A stretch of DNA of 64,000 nt from Blumeriella jaapii (GCA_009599575.1 VWND01000031.1:62001-126000); one strand, 5' to 3'; shown: positions 1-12,458, numbered from the stretch's first letter. Numbers and translations are program-made. Notes: a model not told the origin generated them from the sequence alone.

Positions 1-48
1 GTAGTTGCTGGGGTGACACGAGAGGTGGCAACAGAGTGAATCGTCACA
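1..48 (-). repeat. LTR fragment cut by the window edge
   Basis: The first 48 bases match the outer end of the gypsy LTRs at 6,053-6,318 and 12,188-12,453, including the terminal TCGTCACA at 41-48. On the minus strand this is the 5' start of an LTR (TGTGACGA...), with the rest lying beyond the left edge. The terminus is not RIP-mutated here, unlike the copy at 6,311-6,318, which reads TCGTTATA. Confidence 0.8.
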
Positions 49-550
49 GGATTCGCTAAAATTTACGAATCGTATTTTATCAGCTTTGCGTTTATAAAAA
101 GTGCTAATATTAATATAAAAAAGTAAAATATATAGGTCGGATTTATTTAATACGAAAACGAAATCTTCGGAACTTTTACTTCCGAATTAATAATTAAAAA
201 TATTAATATTAGCTAATTTTATTCGCGGTGCTATTTCGATTAGCGACGTAAATGTTTTTAGCCGAATATTTTCCAGGTTTTATTATAGCTTAGCGTTTAT
301 TTTAAAATCAAAGCCGGCTATTCGTTTTCCGATAAAACGTCGATTAAAAAGATTTTATCGCCGGCGACGATAATTTGATTTTAAAAAAATCGGTTTTAAT
401 TTTAAAAAAAAGCTTTTATTTGGCCGTTTTCGATATATTTAAAATTAACGAAACTTTTCAAAATTTAAAGCATTTCAAAAATAATAAAATAAAAACATTT
501 TTTTATTATTAAAAAATTTTTATAAATAATAATATTTTCAACGTCGATTT

Positions 551-805
551 TTATATTTCGTATAATTTTATTAATTTAATAATATTTTTATTAACGGTCG
601 TATAAATTATTCGTTTATCGATAATAATCGAAATACTATTAGCTTCGGCCGTTTTTTGATTTATACAATTGATTTCGGCTTTATTATCGAATAAAGCGAA
701 AACGGTCGTATTTTTTTTAAATATTGTTTTTATTTTTAGCGCTTTTATAACCGTATAAAAGCAGTTTCGTCGTTTTGACTTTTGGGTTTTTATAACGAAG
801 GCCAA
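551..805 (-). pseudogene. Gypsy aspartic protease remnant (second family)
   Basis: An 84-residue minus-strand reading contains FALFDNKAEINCINQ, which resembles the retropepsin active-site region of fungal Ty3/gypsy polyproteins (typically LLDNGAEINxI). The catalytic Asp is present, and the Gly after Asn reads Lys. It differs clearly from the protease at 10,368-10,550, so it belongs to another family. The reverse transcriptase of this element would lie off the left edge. The family call rests on this motif and on the gag-like segment upstream at 2,638-2,829. Confidence 0.5.
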
Positions 806-2637
806 AAAGCTGATTTTTTCCGAAAATTCTTTTTTATCGGCTAAATTAATTGCGATATTATAAATTTTTTTTTGGTTTTTTTTTAATTTAAAATCGTTTT
901 TTTTTCGAATGATTTCAACTTTTTTGTTTTTTTTTAATATAGGAATTTGTTTATTAATAACTTTGTCGAATTTTTTTTTTATATTAAATAAATCGCTGAA
1001 TTTTAATTTAATTTTTTGTTTTATAATCTTTTTAATAGTTTCGTCGACGGCTTCGGAGCTGATATATTTATCGATTTATTTTTCGCTTCGCATTAATAAT
1101 AGGCGTTTAAAAGCTGGTATTTTCTAAATAATTTAAATCGGAATATCGATATCGATATTTTTTATATCGTCGTTAATTTCTTTTATTATAAGCGTTTTTT
1201 TAATAATTTTATCGGTTTTTTTTCGAATTTTAAAATCTTTTTCCTTTTCGATTTTAACGTTTTTTTTTATATCAGTTGATTTAGCGAATAAAATAAAAGC
1301 ATTTTGCTTTTTTATAATTCGCTGGCTTAATTATACAGTTATAATATTTGCAAATACGATAATTATATTAGCAATATATATATTTGTTTTTTATTTATAT
1401 ATTTAAATTTTATTTACGCTTAAAATAAAAGTTTTCTTTTTAATTAATACGCTTTTTGAAATGTTTTTTCTTTTATTAATAAATATCGTTTTTACATTTT
1501 TTTTGTTTTCTAAGCAATCGTTTTATTTCGTACCTTTTATTTTCAAACGAATAATATTTAACCAGCTCTGATTTTTAGCTTTATTAAAAAGGCTTATTTC
1601 TGCTTCCGTCGGACCGAGGCAAATCGCTTCGTATTTATTAATATAGCAGATATTATTATTTATATAAAAATTAAATACTTTGCATTCAGAACGAATATAA
1701 GATTTTTCGTAGTAAATTTCTTTGTTATTACAAAACCCGTATTTAAAGCTACGGGGTTTGTTTTAATAATTATTTCTATTATTTTAATAGCCGCGATTTT
1801 GATTTCCGCGTTGGTTTTCTTTTTTTTTTTAATAATTATTATTATAATTAATATTTCGCTGATTCTGATCGCTAGCACGGGAAAGTTGCTATTAGGCAGT
1901 TATTATTTTTACAATAGCTTAGCGAAATTAATCGCTTCGCGCATTTTAAAAAAAGTAATTATTATAAAAGCTATTTTAATCGTTTTTATTATCCGAGTTA
2001 ACGTAAAAAGGTTTTTTTTGCTATTATATAAAACTTTCGATTTTATTTTAAAATCTTTGAATTTTAATATCGGTAAATTTTAATACGAAAGTTTCGATAT
2101 TTTTATTAAGCTTTTCCAAGCTAATAGGTTTTGCAAAACGATTAAATAATATAATAATTAATTGTTTTTTAGCGATTTCGGTAATTTTTAATAGCTGGGC
2201 ATATTTCTGCACTAAAGCTTCTACGTTTTTTTTGTAAATAAAAAAAAGAAATTCTTTTAATTTATAGCTTTAATAATATGTTCGCTTTGGTTTTGTTTAA
2301 AAACGAATTTTATAAATTTGAAATACTAATCGAAGATTTCAAGGTTTTATTTATTAATTTTAAAATGCTTAATGGTTTTGTTGCGAATATTAATTAAAAG
2401 GCCAAATAAAAACAATCTTTTTTGCTTAATTTCGCTTAAGATTTTTTTGTTAACGAAAACGTTAAAAACTTTCGTATAAATACGATAATAAACTTTAAGT
2501 TTTTTAGCTTGGCGAGTTATTATAACAAATTGTTTAAAAAAAGCGATAATATCGCGAATTTGCTAACGATCGTGGTTTCGAAATTCCGATTTTAAAATTT
2601 TAACTAGCTTACGCTAGTTTCGAGCCTTAATAGCTTT

Positions 2638-2829
2638 TTATTTATTTATCGATTTAATAATATTTTTAATAATTGGGTTATAATAGCGAAAAAGTTTATC
2701 GAATATTTTAGTTTCGAAAACTCCGAAATCTTTATAAGTTTTTTTATATTTTTCGATAAAATCGGTAATATTAGCGCTATTAAATAAAAATGCATTAAAA
2801 AAGCCAGGAAAAAGCATGCGGCCTCGCAT
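2638..2829 (-). pseudogene. Gypsy gag remnant (second family)
   Basis: The 63-residue minus-strand reading has a pattern like the gag core of fungal gypsy elements: a start like 'F.G.N.TDFIEKY', then 'YKDFGV', then 'K.FRYY.P.I...IKS'. It lies about 1.8 kb upstream, in element orientation, of the protease remnant at 551-805. That spacing fits a gag-pol order on the minus strand. Most of the rest of gag is destroyed by stop codons. The call is by similarity recalled from memory and is tentative. Confidence 0.4.
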
Positions 2830-3774
2830 AAAAAAACGAAAAGCGTCGTTGTTTATAATATTAATAAAAGTGTTGGTAGAGTTTGAATTAAATAAATAAA
2901 TGTTTTTTAAAATTGCAAATTAAAGGTTTTTAATATAAAAGAAATCGTTTTTAATAAAAAAGCTATTAAAAAAGTCTTTGTGTTTTTTAAAAAAATTAAA
3001 TAAAATAAAATTGCGTTTAAATATTTAAATAATATATTAAAAAACTTGTTTTTTAATAAATTAATTAAATTGATATAATATTGCTATATAATTTACGGTT
3101 TCGATATTCCGTAGCTCAAATTAATACACGTACAGCCATCTTTTTATTATTTTTAATAAAAAGCCGCAAATTGTAATTGTTATAATTATAAAGCGCAAAA
3201 TCAGAAAATTGAATTTTCGCCAAGCGTTTAATCAAAAAAAATCTAATTTAAAAAAGCCGAACGCAGCGGTCGAAGCGTACGAACTAATATTCGATTTATT
3301 ATTTTTAAACAAAAAAGCGATTTTCGAACTTTGAATTTCGCACGGTTCAGGATTGCCTGACCGTAATTTCAAACGTTTCTGAAATATATTGCATTTTTGT
3401 AATTTAATAACTATACGCAAAATAAAAAAAACTATTAAAGGTTTTTTATATAATGCAGCTGCGAATAATATTATATAAAAGGTTTTTCAAGCCGTAATAG
3501 CGAAATATTAAAATCGACTTTAATTTACGAATTTAAAAAATGCATCGGCGAGTGTATAAAAACGAAACACCGAAGTTTAAATCTCTGCGTAAATTATTAA
3601 ATATAAAAATAAATAAAAACCAGATTAATACGGCCATATATCGATAGGTAAAATAGTTTAGGAAATCCTTAGAAAAAACTAAAAAAAGGAAAAAAAAAAT
3701 AAGTAAAAGTATGAATTAAATTGCGTGCTTATAATACTATTTAAAAGGGTGCTTTGCTTTTATATTTGTTAAAA

Positions 3775-3870
3775 ATAGTCAGTGGCAGGGGGTCTCGGAG
3801 GGGTTTATGCCTCGACCATAGCTAAAACTACCAACTCCTATTAATACAAGGTATCACCGTTTTACACGAA
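3775..3870. other. Less mutated GC-richer island inside the RIP block
   Basis: This roughly 95 bp stretch keeps ordinary base composition, with runs such as GGCAGGGGGTCTCGGAGG, while sequence on both sides is extremely AT-rich. No protein, tRNA or LTR match was recognised. A similar island lies at 4,860-4,985. These may be host sequence trapped between elements, or sequence that was single-copy and so escaped RIP. Confidence 0.5.
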
Positions 3871-4707
3871 TTTTAATTAAATTCGATAAGCATTCGTAGT
3901 TTAGGTTTTTAATTATTTCGCGAGTAATATAAATCATACAAAAAATAGGATTGGAAGGCCCAGAAACGGCAGGCTTCCTGGCCTTAATGCGAACGCGTTT
4001 TAAAAAACGATTATCGTCGTTATTTTTATTTTTATTTTTTTCGCTCTAATAATCTTCGGCCGCTTTTTTTTCAAAAGCGCCAGCGTTTTGCTTTTTTTTT
4101 CCGGAAATACTATCAGAACCGAAATTACCGCTAATAGCTTTTTTATCGCTAGTAATATTTCCGCTATTTCTTTGGGGCGCTATATCGGCATCCTCGAGGC
4201 CAGACAAATATAAATCTTCGAAAAAACCGTTTAAAAACGAAATATCGAAAAGGTCGTTTTTTTCGAAGAAATTAAAAAGAAACGAATTGGCCGAAAAAGC
4301 CGATTGATTACGCAAAATAAACTTCGTAAAACTTCGATTACGCAAGCGCCGAAAATTAAAAGTCCGAGAAACTAGGCCAATTGATCGCGTAAAGCTACGC
4401 GGACGACTTTTTTTAAATATAAGAAAAGTTATATCGATGTTTTTAATTAAAATAATAAAGCCTGAATTTATTAAAAAGCTAGTAGAAAAATAAAAAAATT
4501 AAGGTTTTTAAAAAACGCGACGAAACGCTTATTTAAGCTGAATTAGTTTTATTTACGCTTCGCAACGATAAAAAATATAAATAAATTATATAAATATTGC
4601 AATATCGCGTTACGGCCGTATTCGGACGACAAAAAAAACTTTTCCGCGTTTTAAAAATAGCTGATTATCGGATTAGCAATTAATTAAAAAATGTGTTGCG
4701 TTATATT

Positions 4708-4709
<2 letters not shown>

Positions 4710-4739
<30 letters not shown>
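4710..4739. repeat. Poly-T run of 30
   Basis: Thirty uninterrupted T residues. On the minus strand this is poly-A and could be the tail of a non-LTR element lying to its right, but no LINE coding sequence was recognised there. A plain homopolymer is equally possible. Confidence 0.6.
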
Positions 4740-4992
4740 CAGATTTATTTTTTTTGTACGCTTTTAATAGTTAAATATTTCTAAAGCTCGGAAAGGCTCG
4801 TAGTTACGTAATAACGAATTTTTTCGGAAACTAGTTTTTCCGAGCGAATAATTAAGCGAGCCCGAACCTTCCGTCTTTTGCGAAAAGCTCGCCAGTCAGA
4901 CTTAAAACAATACAAGTAACATTTTACTATATACAATTCATTCGTCCCAACTTCCGGTGAGGGTTCCTACCGACTATTCGGCTATGCACGAC

Positions 4993-6052
4993 ATATTTTA
5001 TCGCGGAAAGCGTTTCGAAATTGTTTATCAGTTTGTATTTGGGCGTTCGCTGCGAAAATGGAAAATCGCAGATAAAACCGCCAGAAATCGTCGTGCGTAT
5101 TTATTGCAAGCATTTTAAATTCGTTTTCGGCTTTTTAAACGTCGGAAAAATCGGCTAAGAAATCGGCGATTTTTTTTATTAATTTTTCGAAAGGTGTAAG
5201 ATCGGAACGGTTTAAAATACGCAAAATAAAAAAAAATTTTGCTACGCTTTCGGTTTGATCGAATATATAATTCTTACGAAATCGATCGCTAGCGAAATAA
5301 TCGTAATAAAGTTCGAAGTTATCGAAAATTTTAATTTTCTAATAGCATGCTTTGTAATTTTTATTATTATTTAATTTAAACTTAAGGTTCGAAACGCGCT
5401 TTATACGAGCTAGTCGAAAATTAACAAATAAATAGAAATTATAACGTTTAAAAGACGCGCTAAAATTTTGGCCGTTAAAAAAAGATTCAAAAAAAGTTCG
5501 CGAAAAGCGTGGAAATTAATTTACAGCGTTTATTAATTAAAATAAAACGTTGCGAAAAAGAAAAGCAGCAGATTCGCGATTAGCAGAAACACGTTCGATA
5601 AATTTTATTAAACGCTTTAATTAAAAAATTTATCGCAGTCGTATAATTTCCAAAAGTTGTCGTTTACGTTTTTACGCTTTTTTTAATTAATTTTGTAAAA
5701 GTCTTAACTAAACGCTTTTAGCGCTAGGCTGCAAAAAAAAAATAGCAGGCGAAATAGTTGGCGCTTTGCTTTTTCTTTTGTTTTTTTTTTTTCGGAAGAA
5801 AAATTGTTTTTCAAAAGAAAAAGCTTTTGGGAAAGGCTGCTTTTTCGCTGATTGAAAAAAGAAAGGTTAAAATGTAATAGCAGAAGCTGAAAAGTTTTGC
5901 TAAAAGGAAAATCGTTGAATAAAAGCTATTTTTCGCGAAATACGGAAATAAGTCTTTTTACGACCGGTCGATTATTTTAATATAATCCGTAAGAAATTCG
6001 AAAGAAAAAATAGTTTACGCCGTCGCCAGCGTAAAAAAAAAGTTATTAATAA
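4993..6052 (-). pseudogene. Gypsy leader and gag, truncated tandem copy
   Basis: This segment matches 11,130-12,187 along its length in the same orientation, so it is the leader/gag region of a second copy of the element. A minus-strand reading near 5,000-5,110 gives FYLRFSIFAANAQIQTDK, like the gag core of fungal gypsy elements. It sits directly downstream (minus strand) of the LTR at 6,053-6,318, exactly as 11,130-12,187 follows the LTR at 12,188-12,453. The copy stops near 4,990, and no matching pol follows it. Confidence 0.7.
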
Positions 6053-6318
6053 TATAACGATCTAATCCGTCGGAAGGCTGGGAAATCAGTTAATTGGTCG
6101 CCGTATTCATATGGTATAAAAAACGAGCCTTTGGTTCTGTAACAAAAATATTTATTTAAAATCAATAATTGCAAAAGGCAAAGATTGCTAAAAAAAAAGA
6201 GTTTTATATATATAAATAGTTTCCACAGTTGATAAAAAAACCCACCAGAAGATCAGGGAGCTTGCAATTATACGTAGTTGCTGGGGTGACACGAGGGGCA
6301 AACGAATAAGTCGTTATA
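6053..6318 (-). repeat. Gypsy LTR, 266 bp, shared by two element copies
   Basis: Boundaries are set by inverted termini: TATAACGA at 6,053 and TCGTTATA at 6,318, RIP-mutated forms of TGTGACGA...TCGTCACA. The length equals the LTR at 12,188-12,453 (266 bp). It is the 3' LTR of the element whose pol ends just to its right. The same LTR also precedes the gag copy at 4,993-6,052, so two elements share it in tandem. Confidence 0.8.
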
Positions 6319-6841
6319 TTATCTTTTTCGTTCGAAAAAAACGCGTTTTCGAGCTTTTATTTATTAATACGTTATTATCCAAATGATCGTACGAGTCCAA
6401 ACCTTCGGAATACGCTTTTAGCCAGTCTATAAGTTTTGCAGAAGGACCGGGAAGCTTTTTATGCGCTAAATAAAAGTCGCGCACTTTCAAAAAAGCGTAT
6501 ATAAAATCAGACGCGGAATACTACGTAAGATTTTTATTTAAGCTTATTTAAAAAGCTTTGTATTAAAAGGTTTTTCGCTGCATTCGACAAACGATTAATT
6601 TTTCGATTTCGTATTTAAACTTATTAATTATATTAATAAGTTCAGAAGCTAAATTAATCTGATTTGAAAACGCGTCGTCAACTGCTTTACGCAGTCGATT
6701 AGCGTGAACTAGGTGTACGTTTATAATATTAAAAAAATCTAGCTTAAAAGCGTTATCGAAAATTTTGGTTATAATTTTAAAAAAATCGTTTGTAAAATTG
6801 TCGAGTTTGCGAAAGGGCCGAAAGGTCGGAAATAAACGCAT
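6319..6841 (-). pseudogene. Gypsy integrase C-terminal region
   Basis: A minus-strand reading of 6,319-6,500 gives YAFLKVRDFYLAHKKLPGP followed by a segment rich in W, Y and D. This is the tail found at the end of pol in fungal gypsy elements, where it follows the chromodomain-like region. It ends within a few bases of the LTR, which fits the end of pol. A 92-residue piece at 6,563-6,841 precedes it. The upstream catalytic integrase core is scrambled. Confidence 0.6.
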
Positions 6842-7647
6842 ATCGAGCTAAACGTAATCGCTAACGTTAAAATCGATCGCGCGGCGAAATTTATTCGCAT
6901 TTTTTTTTATTTTATCGTAAGCTTATTAAAAGTGCGATTTGGCGAAGTTTTAAACGTCGTAATAGCGGCGAGCGTACGCACGAGCTTCGTTTGCGTTTAG
7001 CTTGTGTAAAAGATTAAAAAAAAAGAAAATATCGAGCTTTTAATTTTAATTGATATAAAAAATATAATCGTATACAATTTCAAAAAGTAAAAAGCCATCT
7101 AGATTTTCGTAAAAAAGAACTATTTAAGCGAAATCTATTATTAGAAAAAATTCGCTCCAATCGTTTTAATAAAAGTTTACGAAAAATCGAAAGCGTTTTT
7201 GCAAATATTAATTATAAATTTCGATTTGATCGTCGGTTTCAGAATAAGCGGCTGTCGAAAGCTTTAATTGCGTATCGAATATTTTGTTTAATTCAAACCA
7301 GAAAGTAAATTAATATTAAAGGCTACGATCGTTAATAATATTTTTTGAAAGGCCAAAATACTTATATACGTGGAATATATACAATTTGGCGAAGCTTCGA
7401 ACGTCGATATTTTATAGCAAAAAATCGAAATAGTTTGCTTAAAAAAGCGATTTATTATTACGAATACGTTATCGTAATCGTATTTGTTTTTATTAAAATT
7501 GCAAAAGTCTATTGTAACATGCTTTTAAAAATGGTCAGAAACAAAAAAAAGCTGAAAAAAGCCGGAGCGCTTATTTTTTAAAACAAAATTTTTTCGATAA
7601 GCGTAGCAATTGCGATAATATTATTTTATAAAAGCTGTTATACCTCG

Positions 7648-7875
7648 CTAATAATATTGGTCCGAAAGCAATTGCGTAGTTTTGCGAACGTTGGAATAAG
7701 CGGTAAAAATCTGATCGTGCATTTTTCGTATAAAAGCCAAACGAAAATAATCGACGTTTGGTATTATTAAGCGATCGTAATATAATAACAAATCGCGTTT
7801 AAATATATACGAAGTATTATTAGCGTCGTCGTTCTTTTTCGTAGCGTTTCGTACAGCTTTTTTTCGAAAAGCCAT
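7648..7875 (-). pseudogene. Integrase zinc-binding (H2C2-type) remnant
   Basis: The minus-strand reading includes LLLYYDRLIIPNVDYFRLAF followed by 'MHDQIFTAY'. This matches the integrase H2C2 region (…RLYVP…LR..IL...HD…GH.G…) of gypsy elements. The His of the 'HD' pair is kept, and the Cys pair is not visible. The position between RNase H and the pol end supports the call. Confidence 0.65.
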
Positions 7876-8184
7876 CAGGCTGCTAGCTGTGCGATTAGCG
7901 TAAAAAAGCTGGTTAACGACACGAAATGCGAAAAAGAAATTAGCTATTTCAACGATAAAAACAGCTGTTTCGAAAACCGTGAAAAGTCGAAGTTTTTTAA
8001 TTAAAAAGCGGTAATCGATCTGATCGGCTCGAAAAAGGGTTTGCAGGCGTTGGGTGCGTTTAAAAAAGTTTTAACGGTCGAATTCGCTCGTACGACGTAT
8101 TAATGCGTTAGCCAAAAGATTATGTTTATTTGGTTTGTACGTAATAAGAAAATTGTAATCGGCGAAAAGCTCGGCCCAGCGTGC

Positions 8185-8415
8185 TTATCGAACGTTTAAA
8201 AGTTTAAAAATTATAAAATATTTCAAAGTTTTATAATTAATAATAATTTTGATTTGATAAACTAAGCTAGCTAGTTTAGTACGAAAATTGCTTAGAAATC
8301 TTACGATTGCGAGCATTTTTTTATCGTATACGACGTAGTTTAACTTTGCGAAAGCTATGGTTTTGCTAAAATAAGCGATTGGAAGCCAGTCGTCGCTATG
8401 GAATTGCGAAAGCAT
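8185..8415 (-). pseudogene. RNase H remnant
   Basis: The reading begins 'LSQFHSDDWLPIAYFSKTI' and continues with 'A.LNYVVYDKKMLAIV'. This corresponds to the classical gypsy RNase H block (LSQ…PVAYFSKKL.PAE.NY.IYDKELLAIV). It is followed by a form of the 'V.I.TDHK.L.YF' block, read here as IIINYKTLKYF, with Asp lost. It lies immediately downstream of the RT remnant. Confidence 0.75.
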
Positions 8416-8939
8416 AAAAGCTATTACGCCGTTTAAAGCGTTAATTTTTAATATACAAAAAAGGTTTTGCCTATAATATTATAAAACTGGTGCAATAATA
8501 AAAGCTAATATAAAAAGGTCGAAACTCTTTTGATATTTAGAAGTAAAATTGTAAAAAACGTTAGCTTTGGTCAAATAAATCAAAGGTTTTGCAATTATAC
8601 CGTAGTTTCGAATAAAACGTCGATAAAAGTTACAAAAACCAAAAAAGCTTTATACACTTTTTACAATAATAAAAAGCTTTTAATAAGCGACTACGAAAAC
8701 TTTTTCTAGATTTACTTTTAAGCTTTTAATCGAAATAATAAAGCTTAAATAACGGGTTCGTATAACGTTAAATTTAGATTTTCGAATATCGGCTGTAATT
8801 TAGCGTTAGCGAGCCTTTAAAACACTTTGCGAACGTATATAACGTGTTTTAAAAAGTCGGATAAATAAATAAAAATATTATTCAAATATACAATACAAAA
8901 ATCGTTTAAATAATCGAAAAAAACGTCGTTTATATAACG

Positions 8940-9428
8940 TTAATAAATTGCGGATTTATTAATAAGGCCAAAAAATAGCATTTTGCATTTATAAGCGTCG
9001 TAACGCGTACGAAACGTCGTTAGTTTTTTATTAGCGGAATCTATTCGAATTTTATAAAAAGCTTGACGAATATCGAGCTTCGTAAAAATGCGCGCTTTTA
9101 AAAAACAAGCAAAGGTTTTATCGATAAAAGAAAAAGAATAGCGATTTTTACGAATAATATTATTAAAAGTTCGATAGTCGATACAAAAACGTAATAAACC
9201 GTCGGGTTTTTTGGCGAAAAGTATTAAAACAGCGAAAAAAGCGATAAAAAATTCGATAAAGCTTTTGTTAAGATTATTTTGCAAATAGGTTTTAATAATC
9301 TCGAGCTTTGAAATCGATATTTTATACAAAAAAGTGTATTTTAGCTTTTTTTTATTTATAATAAGCTCGATCTTATAGTCGTAAAACCGGTAAAAGGCTA
9401 GCTCGTTACTGGCGGCCTTAAAAAACAC
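8940..9428 (-). pseudogene. Gypsy reverse transcriptase remnant
   Basis: This 162-residue piece is the longest surviving pol fragment. It shows LRFCIDYRTFNNIIRKNRYS, then FTKLDIRQAFYKIRI, then 'TTFRTRYDAYKCKMLFFGL.N'. These are RT motifs 1-4 of Ty3/gypsy elements (CVDYRALN…KNRYPLPLI…FTKLDLR.AYH.IRI…TAFRTRYG.YEY.VMPFGLTNAPA). The YxDD box would lie further downstream and is not preserved in this frame. Confidence 0.85.
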
Positions 9429-10367
9429 GTGTTCGAAGTTTTTGTATTTCGAAGAAAAAGATTCGAAAAAAAATTTATTCGAAGTTAGCTCTGCTAAATT
9501 AATTAAAAGGGTCGAAATCGATATTTTATTGGTTCTGAAACGTTCGAAAAAATTGTAAGATTAGGTTTTGAAAAAAGTATTATACGTAAGGTCGTTTAAT
9601 ATTTTATCGATTTCGTACAAAAAGATTGAAAATATTTCAATTGCTTTTTTTTTAAAAATCAGCTTAAAAGCGTGTGCAATAATTTGGCAGATAGAAATTG
9701 GGTAAGCAGTAGATTAAGAAATTCGTTTTCGAACTGATTATTTAGAAAATTCAAAAAATGACTTATTTAAATTATCGATTATATTAAACTGAAAGGCCAT
9801 CGCGGCGAAAGCTTTTTTTCGGTTTTTAATATAACTGTTTTTCGTAAAACGAAAAAGCTGTTTTAACGAAAAGAAAAAAAAAAGAAAAGAAATAATAAAA
9901 AAGGGATCGTTAGCTTAGAAAAATAATATAATTTCTTATATTATTCCATTAGCGTCGCTATTGAAATTAACACCGCGAATGAAATTCGACCTTTTCGCGC
10001 TTCGTACAGCGTCGTAAATCTGCCACAATTGGTCAAAGTTTTTATTACGTTTTACAGCGTCGTTTTAATAACGAGATTGAATTTTTCGGAAATGCAAATA
10101 AAAAACTTTAATATAACGAACGTAAAAAACTATGGAGGGATAAAACTTCGGCTAATAAAGCTTGCGTTTATTACAGTTTAGTAAAATTTGATATTCGGCC
10201 AATTAAGCTTTTTTTAGAATTATATTATAATTTCCGAAATTAATAATTAAAAAAAAAGTAAACGATTATATTCGATTGTTAATAATAAAATTGAAAAGCG
10301 TAAAATGTGTAATTAAATAGCTACGAGCTTTATTATACTTTTTTATAAAAAAAAAAGCCGGAAGAAA

Positions 10368-10550
10368 TTAAATTAAAAGTTTTAAAAAAAAAGAAAAAAA
10401 CTTAATTAACGCCGAATCGATTAACGCATAACCGTTCGCTTTAAAATCGGCGAGCGCTTTTATTTTGTACGAAAAGTTATTTTTGATAAATATAACGGGA
10501 ATTATTAATAAATCGCTATCAAAAAGCTTTCGAACGTTAAAATAACGCAT
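10368..10550 (-). pseudogene. Gypsy aspartic protease remnant
   Basis: The reading contains ALADFKANGYALID, a degraded form of the retropepsin motif ALADSGANGYxxID found in fungal gypsy polyproteins. It is preceded by a typical beta-strand stretch and lies between gag and RT in element orientation. The catalytic Asp is kept and the following Ser-Gly is lost. Confidence 0.65.
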
Positions 10551-11129
10551 ATCGCGTAATACGCTTAAAAAAGGCTTTGCTTAGGCCTAAGCGTTTCTCC
10601 GATTAACGAAAAAACTTTTAATTTTCTCGTATGCGTTTTAAAAATCGTTTGGAAAAGGGTTTTCGTTTTTATTATTATTATTAAAAAGCGAATTTTCGGC
10701 CGGCTCGATCTCGTTTACATTTACCAGCCCGAAAAAGCTTTTGGATAAAACCGAAAATCGGCCCGTAAAAAGTCGTACAAATTGGCTTTTTTAAACTTTT
10801 TGATATAAAGTAAAAAATAAGCGTTGTCGTTGATTCGATCGAAAAGAAAAAACGCTAAAAGGGACGTTTTAGCGTGGAAAAAAAAAATAAAAGGCTGAAA
10901 AAAAGCTTGTGAAGCATTTAAACGATTTTCGTACGTACGATTTGATTCGTAATACGCTTTGATTAAGAATCTATTATCTTAATAAATAATAGATTTGATT
11001 AAAAAACGATTCGCGTATAAAATTCGTTTTGTTAATTGACTTTGTTTTTTTTGACGGACGGCGGTAAGTTAATTCTTAAAAGTCGTTGTACGCGCCTATT
11101 TTAAATACAGCTTTTTTCGTAAACGCTTT

Positions 11130-12187
11130 AATATTTTGTCGCGGAAAGCGTTCCGAAGCTGTTTATCAGTTCGTATTTAAACGTTCGCTGCGAAAATGGA
11201 AAATCGCAAATAAAACCGCTAAAAATCGTCGTACGTATTTATTGCAAGTATTTTAAATTCGTTTTCGGCTTTTTAAACGTTTAAAAAATCGGCTAGAAAA
11301 TCGGCGATTTTTTTTATTAATTTTTCGGAAAATATAAGATCGGAACGGTTTAAAATACGCGGAGTCAAAAACTTTTTTGCTACGCTTTCGGTCTGATCGA
11401 ATATATAATTTTTACAAGATCGATCGCCGGCGAAATAATCGTAATAAAGTTCGAGATTATCGAAAACTTTAATTTCTTAATAGCATGCTTTGTAATCTTT
11501 ATTATTATTTAATTTAAATTCAAGGTTCGGAACGCGTTTTATACGAGCTAGTCGAAAATCAGCAGATAAATAAAAATTATAGCGTTTAAAAGGCGCGCTA
11601 AGGTTTTGGCCGTTAAAAGGAAATCTAAAAAAAGTTCGCGAAAAGCGTAGAAATTAATTTGCAGCGCCTATTAATTAAAATAAAACGTTGCGAAAAGATA
11701 AAACAGCAGATTTGCGATTGGCAAAAGCACGTTCGATAGATTTTATTAAACGCTTTGATTAAGAAGTTTGTCGTAGTCGTATAATTTCCAAAAGTTGTCG
11801 TTTACGCTTTTGCGCTTTTTTCAGTTGATTTTGCAAAAGTCTTAATTAAATACTCTCAGCGCTAGACTATAAGAAAATGGCAGGCGAAATGATTGGTGCT
11901 CTGCCTTTTCCTTTGTTTTTCTTTTTTCGAAAAAAAAATTGTTTTTCAGAAAAAAAAGCTTCTGGGGAAAGCTGCTTCTTCGCTGATTAAAAAAAGAAAG
12001 ATTAAAATGTAATAGCAAGAGCTGAAAAGCTTTGCTAAAAAAAGGATCGTTGAATAGAAGCCATTTTTCGCGAAATGCGGAAATAAGCCTTTTTACGACC
12101 GGTCGATTATCTTAATATAATTCGTAAGAAATTTAAAAGGAGAAATAGTTTACGCCGTCGCTAGCGTAAAAAAAAAATTGTTAATAA
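11130..12187 (-). pseudogene. Gypsy leader and gag region
   Basis: This follows the 5' LTR at 12,188-12,453 on the minus strand and is a near copy of 4,993-6,052. Frames are interrupted, so identification leans on the better preserved gag motif in the other copy. The two copies differ by many C/T and G/A changes, as expected from independent RIP. Confidence 0.65.
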
Positions 12188-12453
12188 TATAACGATCTAA
12201 TCAGTCGGAAGGCTGAAAAATTAATCAACTGGTCGCCGTGTTTATATAATATAAAAAACGAGCCTTTGGTTTTGTAACAAAAATATTCACTTAGAATTAA
12301 CAATTACAAAAAGCAAAGATTGTTAAAAGAAAAAAGCCTTATATATATAAATAGTCTCCACAATTGATGGGAAGACCCATCAGAAGACCAGGGAGCTTGC
12401 AATTATACGTAATTGCTGGGGTGACACGAGGGGCAAACGAATGAGTCGTCACA
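12188..12453 (-). repeat. Gypsy LTR, 266 bp (5' LTR)
   Basis: Ends are TATAACGA at 12,188 and TCGTCACA at 12,446-12,453. It is the 5' LTR of the element ending at 6,053. It is flanked on both sides by AATAA (12,183-12,187 and 12,454-12,458). Confidence 0.8.
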
Positions 12454-12458
12454 AATAA

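Larger units (their letters stand above)
6053..12453 (-). mobile_element. RIP-degenerated Ty3/gypsy retrotransposon (about 6.4 kb)
   Basis: Two 266 bp direct LTRs bound an internal region whose minus-strand order is gag (11,130-12,187), protease (10,368-10,550), reverse transcriptase (8,940-9,428), RNase H (8,185-8,415), integrase zinc-binding domain (7,648-7,875) and the integrase C-terminus (6,319-6,841). That is the canonical Ty3/gypsy order. All frames are broken by stop codons, so the element is dead. Reading-frame pieces survive mainly where codons lacked CpA or TpG. Confidence 0.85.

Noticed and set aside
4710..4739. Poly-T as evidence for a LINE element
   Set aside because: No LINE endonuclease or reverse transcriptase sequence is readable beside it. 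The adjacent sequence to the right is the gypsy gag copy.
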